The position numbers and the translations under genes are program-made. A DNA stretch of 64,000 nucleotides from Clostridia bacterium (GTDB taxonomy: Bacteria > Bacillota > Clostridia > Christensenellales > UMGS416): contig JAFGUF010000031.1 in the NCBI GenBank assembly GCA_016938675.1, positions 248,001 through 312,000 on the forward strand. Direction: 5' to 3'. The notes beneath the pieces were generated by a model. That model had not been told where the DNA came from and did not search any database. It saw only the letters and a program-made list of their open reading frames with translations. Shown one piece after another: positions 59,860 through 64,000 of the stretch (position 1 is its first letter; the number at the start of each line of letters is the position of its first letter).

Positions 59860-60813
59860 ATGAAGACAGAGATAAGGAATATACTTGAAGAATATACACT
59901 GCGCAGGCAAAGTGAAGAGCGTCGCATAAATGCGCTCTTAAATAAGCTGATGGATGAAAACCCTGATTTCAGAAAAGCAAGGCAGGAATATTCATCTGCC
60001 CGTGCCAAGGCCGCTATTAAGAGGCTCGAAGGCGGCAAAGAAAGCATTGCTAAGGCGAAGGATACATATAATAAAAGCCTTTTGGCAGCCTGCAAAAAAA
60101 GCTCAGTTGATGAAAAGGAACTTGAGGTAAAATACGTCTGCAAAAATTGCAAAGATACCGGATACACAGGCGACAATGAGAAGTCTTTCTGTAAGTGTGT
60201 GGTAAACAGAATTACTGAAAAGTCTCTTTCGAGCAGGAATATTCAAAGCGGCTCCACCTTTGACAAATTTGATGAAAACATATTTCCAGATGATGAGAAA
60301 ACAGACAGCGAAGGAAGAACTCAAAGAGGGCACATACTCCATATAAAGGAGAGAGCCGTTAAGTGGTGCAGTGCATTTCCGGAGACAAACAGGCTGCAGA
60401 CTATCTTTGCGGGAGCTACAGGAGTAGGCAAGAGCTTCATGGCAGGCTGCATAGCAAATGATATACTCAAAAAAGGCTACAGTGTAGTCAATACAACAGC
60501 AGGCGGCATAAATGACGCAATGTTGAAAATAATAAACGACAGGGATAGTTCCGTAATGGGGCTTTTCAAGTCATGCGACCTTTTGGTTATAGATGATTTG
60601 GGAGTCGAGCCCATGATAAAGAATATAACAATTGAAACCCTTTACGATATAATAGAGTACAGGCTTTCGAATAAAAAGCACACAATCTTCTGCACCAACC
60701 TGAGCCTTCCGATGATAGAGGAGCGCTATGGTGCCAGGGTGTTTTCAAGGATTTCCTCTACAAAGAATACCGCGTTTATGCAGGTGCAGGGCAAGGATAT
60801 AAGAAGGCTGTAA
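59860..60813 (+). CDS. DnaC/DnaI-like helicase-loader ATPase
   Basis: A 317-residue AAA+ protein. A helical N-terminus (about 1-80) precedes a zinc cluster C-K-N-C-K-D-T-G...FCKC (about 90-115) like the DnaI N-domain. Walker A is AGATGVGKS, Walker B LLVIDDLGVEP, sensor region IFCTNLS, and an Arg finger near RVFSRI. It loads the replicative helicase onto DNA with the DnaD protein just upstream. Confidence 0.9.
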   Translation: MKTEIRNILEEYTLRRQSEERRINALLNKLMDENPDFRKARQEYSSARAKAAIKRLEGGKESIAKAKDTYNKSLLAACKKSSVDEKELEVKYVCKNCKDTGYTGDNEKSFCKCVVNRITEKSLSSRNIQSGSTFDKFDENIFPDDEKTDSEGRTQRGHILHIKERAVKWCSAFPETNRLQTIFAGATGVGKSFMAGCIANDILKKGYSVVNTTAGGINDAMLKIINDRDSSVMGLFKSCDLLVIDDLGVEPMIKNITIETLYDIIEYRLSNKKHTIFCTNLSLPMIEERYGARVFSRISSTKNTAFMQVQGKDIRRL

Positions 60814-60816
60814 TTT

Positions 60817-61890
60817 TTAAAGATCAGGCCTGAGCTTAGCGGGCTTTTTTTCTTTTCTCAAAAGTATGCTTAGCAATATAAAAATGAGTCCGATTGCTAT
60901 AGCTATGCCAGAGACAATAAGCATAAAATCAATTACCGGCATTATAGCGAGGTTATTATAAAAATCAAAATTTGTAATATCCGGCACGGATTCAGGTATA
61001 TACCTGCTTGCGAAAAGCACCAATTTATTGAATGCCTGTTCGCTGGTCGAAATTATGAAAAGTGGGATTGCCGATAACAAAGTAACAAGGCCGTTAATAA
61101 GGAACGGGATGCTTATCCTGTCCAGCCACATTATAAAAATCAAGCCCATACATGCAAGTATTCCGGCGAATATAAGATTCGCTATAGATTTATAGTAGCC
61201 TAATATTCCGTAGTAGCTTTTTACTTTGGCTGTAATTTCTTCATCAGATAATTCCGGAGCTGCAATGCGCAGAATGGCAAGAGGGTCATTATTCAAGACT
61301 GTTTTATAATAGATTGAATTCGGAGCCGACATAGCCTGCTCTACAGAGTCCATATATTGCTGCTCAATATTCATTCCGGCTACAAGCTCTGCTATATCGT
61401 CTTCATTGTAGTTTGATATGCTGTCTCCTCTTTCTTTCAGCTGCTCATCAACAAGCGCCATCAGGAACTCTTCATCCTCCAGGAGTGCGACTGCGGAGGA
61501 GAATATGGAGCTTTTATAAGGTTCGAGATTGAGCACGGGTATCTGATTGTCCGGGACTTCTGCCAGAAGGTATTCCATCCATCCTGCAAGGTACTGCGCA
61601 GTTATATTTGAAAAAACTGTCGGCTTTATTGAGTGTATGATGCTGGTTGTTATTTCGCCTTCCGCCCTTGCTGCCATGTCATCAGGGTTTTCCATTGGAA
61701 CATATTTATCAATTACATATGTATACATTTCAGAATAGATTCCTGAATATAATAAGTCATTTCCAACATATTCACTTGTTGCGACCACATTATTGATGGA
61801 ATAGGCAAGCAACGCGAGAAATCCTGTTGCAAGCAGGAAGACAATAAGTACAGCCGTAAGGGCTATACGTAAAACACGAAATATTATCAT
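60817..61890 (-). CDS. Polytopic membrane protein, unknown function
   Basis: A 357-residue protein. ATG 61890 is preferred because GAGAGGT lies six bases upstream; an in-frame ATG 15 bases earlier lies within that site. A first helix (about 2-27) is followed by a large extracytoplasmic domain (about 28-225), then three hydrophobic segments (about 230-253, 260-278, 317-345) and a basic tail (LRKEKKPAKLRPDL). No recognised family. Its 3' end contains the terminator of the convergent loader gene. Confidence 0.7.
   Translation of the reverse strand: MIIFRVLRIALTAVLIVFLLATGFLALLAYSINNVVATSEYVGNDLLYSGIYSEMYTYVIDKYVPMENPDDMAARAEGEITTSIIHSIKPTVFSNITAQYLAGWMEYLLAEVPDNQIPVLNLEPYKSSIFSSAVALLEDEEFLMALVDEQLKERGDSISNYNEDDIAELVAGMNIEQQYMDSVEQAMSAPNSIYYKTVLNNDPLAILRIAAPELSDEEITAKVKSYYGILGYYKSIANLIFAGILACMGLIFIMWLDRISIPFLINGLVTLLSAIPLFIISTSEQAFNKLVLFASRYIPESVPDITNFDFYNNLAIMPVIDFMLIVSGIAIAIGLIFILLSILLRKEKKPAKLRPDL
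60828..60852 (+). terminator. Terminator of the dnaD-dnaC operon, inside a convergent gene
   Basis: GCCTG (60828-60832) pairs with CGGGC (60840-60844, one G-U) before eight T. The hairpin lies within the last codons of the convergent membrane gene. Confidence 0.6.
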
Positions 61891-61984
61891 AATGCTACCT
61901 CTCATTACAATTATATATTAAAAATGGATAAAAATCTATATAATGATTTTTTTTTGGGCTCGCCATTGCGGCAATAAAATCAGA

Positions 61985-63565
61985 TTACAATGGGAGCCTT
62001 ATTCCAAACACTACAGACTTTTCGTTATTGCGTACATAGTATTCTCCATCATGCAGCTCAATAATATTTTTGGTGATGGATAGCCCCAGCCCAGCGCCCT
62101 TTTCATCTGCGCCCTTTGCGAAAGAATCCCATATATGAGGGAGCAGAGCTTCATCAATAGGCGGGCCGTCATTTTCTATTTTTACATGTGCCATGTTGTT
62201 TTCAATTGCAGCAGAAAGGCTAACAATTCCTTTTAAAGGAGTATGCTTTACGGCGTTGGAAATCAGATTGGATATAGCCTGCTCAATGCGCAGCTCGTCT
62301 CCGTCCATAATGGCGTTTTCCATTTTGATTTCTGTTTTCAGTGTATATTCGCCCTTTGTCATGTGGCCGTATTTTCCTATAAGGTCATCCAGCAGGTCTT
62401 TGAAATCAAACCGTGATTTAGTAATTTTGAATGTTCCGGCTTCCATCTGGGATAAATCCAGCAGGTCGTTTATTATATGCCCCATTTTTCGGCATTCGCC
62501 CTCTATCGTATTAAGGTATGAGTCCTGTTCATCTTTGGTGTCGGCCACTCCATCCAGCAGCGCCTCTGTGTAATTGGCCACTATGGCTATCGGCGTCTTC
62601 AGCTCGTGGGAAACCTGAGCCACAAATTCGCGGCGAAGCTTATCTGTACGCTTTTCCTTCTGCAGCTCAGCCTTCAGCTTGCTAATGTTTGTTCCCAGCC
62701 TGTCCATCATGTGGTTTAGTGTGCTGCCCAGCTGCCCTATTTCGTCTTCGCGGCCTTTTTCGTATCGTATGCTGAAGTTCATATTCTCCATTGCAACTGC
62801 AATTTTTTTAAGCTCCTTTAATGGCCGTGTAACAATAAATGAAAGTATGATGGATGAAAGCAGCGCGAATAGCCCACCTACTGCTATCATATATATGAAA
62901 AGGCGGTTAATGATCGCCAAATTTTGATTAAATGCCCGAAGGTCGAGCTTTACTGTAAGCAAATAGTCCTCTCCCAGTTTCATAGGCGTAGACCTGGTTA
63001 TCCATTCGTTGTCTACTATCAGCGTGATCAGGAGCGGATTTTTCTGTATGAAATCAGGGATATTCTTATGGAAACGCAAGCTTCCTATATTTTCTTCATA
63101 CCAGTTCGGCGTATGATATATGACAGTACCTTCTGAGTCTGCTATTTCTATTATCGCTCCGTGGCTTAAAGTAAGAGAGGTCAAAAGGTTGCTTATATTT
63201 ATGGTCTGGATTATCTTCTCGTCATCAGGGTTGTCCACCAGATACTGCGAAAATGTGTGTGAGCCCTGCGTATAATATCCCTGCTTGTTCTCGAAAGGCT
63301 CTACAACTTCTACCTTTATTTCAGAAACGGGATTCAAATACAGCTCCTTAAGGTCAATATCATAGTATTGGATTGTTGCTGCCAGATTGTCCTTTATTTC
63401 GTTCATTACGGACGTGCTGTATACTCGCGGCGCAATTATCCCTATGATTAAGAACCCTATGAGCAGAACAAAAGCAATGGTCATAAAGCTAAGCCAGAAC
63501 ATTACAAAAGTGATGCTTCTGGCCTTGAACATTTTTTTAATCTTGTCTCGAACTTTTCCTGCCAT
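61985..63565 (-). CDS. Sensor histidine kinase (HAMP, HisKA)
   Basis: A 526-residue membrane sensor. Helices near 19-45 and 220-245 enclose an extracytoplasmic domain of about 175 residues; HAMP follows (VTRPLKELKKIAVAM), then the dimerisation/phosphoacceptor helix FVAQVSHELKTPIAIVANY (His near 323) and the ATPase domain with NLISNAVKHT (N box), DSFAKGADEKGAGLGLS (G boxes) and a short C-terminus. Pairs with the response regulator three bases upstream in the same transcript. Signal unknown; it resembles cell-wall-stress type kinases. Confidence 0.93.
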   Translation of the reverse strand: MAGKVRDKIKKMFKARSITFVMFWLSFMTIAFVLLIGFLIIGIIAPRVYSTSVMNEIKDNLAATIQYYDIDLKELYLNPVSEIKVEVVEPFENKQGYYTQGSHTFSQYLVDNPDDEKIIQTINISNLLTSLTLSHGAIIEIADSEGTVIYHTPNWYEENIGSLRFHKNIPDFIQKNPLLITLIVDNEWITRSTPMKLGEDYLLTVKLDLRAFNQNLAIINRLFIYMIAVGGLFALLSSIILSFIVTRPLKELKKIAVAMENMNFSIRYEKGREDEIGQLGSTLNHMMDRLGTNISKLKAELQKEKRTDKLRREFVAQVSHELKTPIAIVANYTEALLDGVADTKDEQDSYLNTIEGECRKMGHIINDLLDLSQMEAGTFKITKSRFDFKDLLDDLIGKYGHMTKGEYTLKTEIKMENAIMDGDELRIEQAISNLISNAVKHTPLKGIVSLSAAIENNMAHVKIENDGPPIDEALLPHIWDSFAKGADEKGAGLGLSITKNIIELHDGEYYVRNNEKSVVFGIRLPL

Positions 63566-63568
63566 TTG

Positions 63569-64000
63569 TTATTCCTCGTCATCCAGATGGAACTTATAGC
63601 CCATTGCCCGGACTGTTGCTATGTAGTTTCCGGCGCTCTTTAGTTTGTGGCGCAGCCGCTGCACAAAGGTGTCAACTGTTCGTTCGTCGCAGTCGTAGTC
63701 GTAGCCCCACACTCTTTCCAGTATCATATCCCGGCTTAATGCCTGGTCCTTGTTGTCGGTCAGGTACAATAGCAGGTCGTACTCCCTCGGAGTGAGGTCA
63801 ATTATCTCGTCTTCCACACGTATTATTCTGGCGTTAGTATTTATATACAGCCTTCCCATGCTTATTTCCTTGTCCATTGCTGCAATATTTTTCTTTTTAA
63901 GCACGGATTTTATGCGTACCATCAGCTCCTTCATGCTGAAGGGCTTAGGCACATACTGGTCAGCCCCGGACTCAAAACCCTGTATCTTGTCTTCGGTGCT
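63569..64000 (-). CDS. OmpR-family response regulator, C-terminal part
   Basis: The gene runs off the window at its 5' end. The visible part begins within the receiver domain (GFESGADQYVPKPFSMKEL, where Lys before Pro-Phe is the conserved switch lysine) and contains the full winged-helix DNA-binding domain (ISMGRLYINTNAR, LTPREYDLLLYL, RVWGYDYDCDERTVDTFVQRLRHKL). It pairs with the kinase encoded directly downstream (stop 63569, kinase start 63565). Confidence 0.92.
   Translation of the reverse strand, partial: STEDKIQGFESGADQYVPKPFSMKELMVRIKSVLKKKNIAAMDKEISMGRLYINTNARIIRVEDEIIDLTPREYDLLLYLTDNKDQALSRDMILERVWGYDYDCDERTVDTFVQRLRHKLKSAGNYIATVRAMGYKFHLDDEE

Noticed and set aside
1-64000. Mobile element, prophage, tRNA or rRNA genes
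   Set aside because: No transposase, integrase, phage structural gene, terminal inverted repeat or cloverleaf was recognised anywhere in the window.

Overview
The window reads as a chromosomal stretch of a low-to-moderate GC Gram-positive anaerobe, most likely a clostridial member of the Bacillota. The basis is a glmS ribozyme, a tryptophan T-box, a NiCo riboswitch, abundant AGGAGG-type ribosome sites and U-tailed terminators, a DnaD/DnaC-type helicase-loading pair, the rpmH-rnpA-yidD-yidC-jag block, an oxygen-labile two-subunit class I fumarase, FeoAB with the small Cys-rich FeoB partner, lipoprotein and LRR surface proteins, and no outer-membrane genes. I saw no phage, insertion sequence, CRISPR array, tRNA or rRNA.

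Layout. 1-2.4 kb: end of glmM, then glmS behind a self-cleaving ribozyme. 2.4-12.6 kb: metabolic and accessory genes on the + strand (nitroreductase, RlmD, a frameshifted GFA gene, a nuclease-helicase fusion, carbonic anhydrase, a radical SAM protein, YciI, a putative HEXXH protein, GNAT, and a HEAT-repeat gene overlapping an Imm-5-like gene). 12.6-19 kb: DODA-type dioxygenase, a cation exporter under a NiCo riboswitch, isochorismatase-like hydrolase, MMPL exporter and a YcaQ-like glycosylase. 19-27.8 kb: feoA-feoB-FeoB partner with candidate iron-repressor sites, an RCC1-like membrane protein, a MacAB-like adaptor/ATPase/permease operon and two tandem thioredoxin-fold proteins.

27.8-40 kb is mostly on the - strand: Ppx/GppA-HD protein, class I fumarase, several secreted or anchored proteins including a 1161-residue LRR/M15-peptidase fusion, a TetR regulator with a textbook promoter and operator in front of a small membrane protein, and a stand-alone trpB behind a Trp T-box. 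40.3-51.3 kb: VanY-like lipoprotein; a tightly overlapping seven-gene operon (cobO, birA, P1 peptidase, acpS, phosphodiesterase, mtnN, ogt); zinc-ribbon protein; GH78-like rhamnosidase; DegV. 51.3-54.4 kb (- strand): luxS, then khpB-yidC-yidD-rnpA-rpmH, without the usual dnaA or mnmE neighbours. 54.7-64 kb: anchored protein, ferredoxin-tailed aldo/keto reductase, aminotransferase, DnaD and DnaC-like proteins, a membrane protein, and a histidine kinase with its response regulator, cut by the window end.

How the parts connect: mtnN makes S-ribosylhomocysteine, which luxS cleaves. GlmM and GlmS supply amino-sugar for the wall, on which the two M15-type peptidases probably act. The most system-like unexplained items are the PD-(D/E)XK-DUF2075 helicase fusion at 5.3-7.3 kb, a possible one-gene defence protein, and the overlapping HEAT-repeat/Imm-5-like pair at 11.1-12.6 kb. 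All functions are read from sequence motifs; no database search was run.
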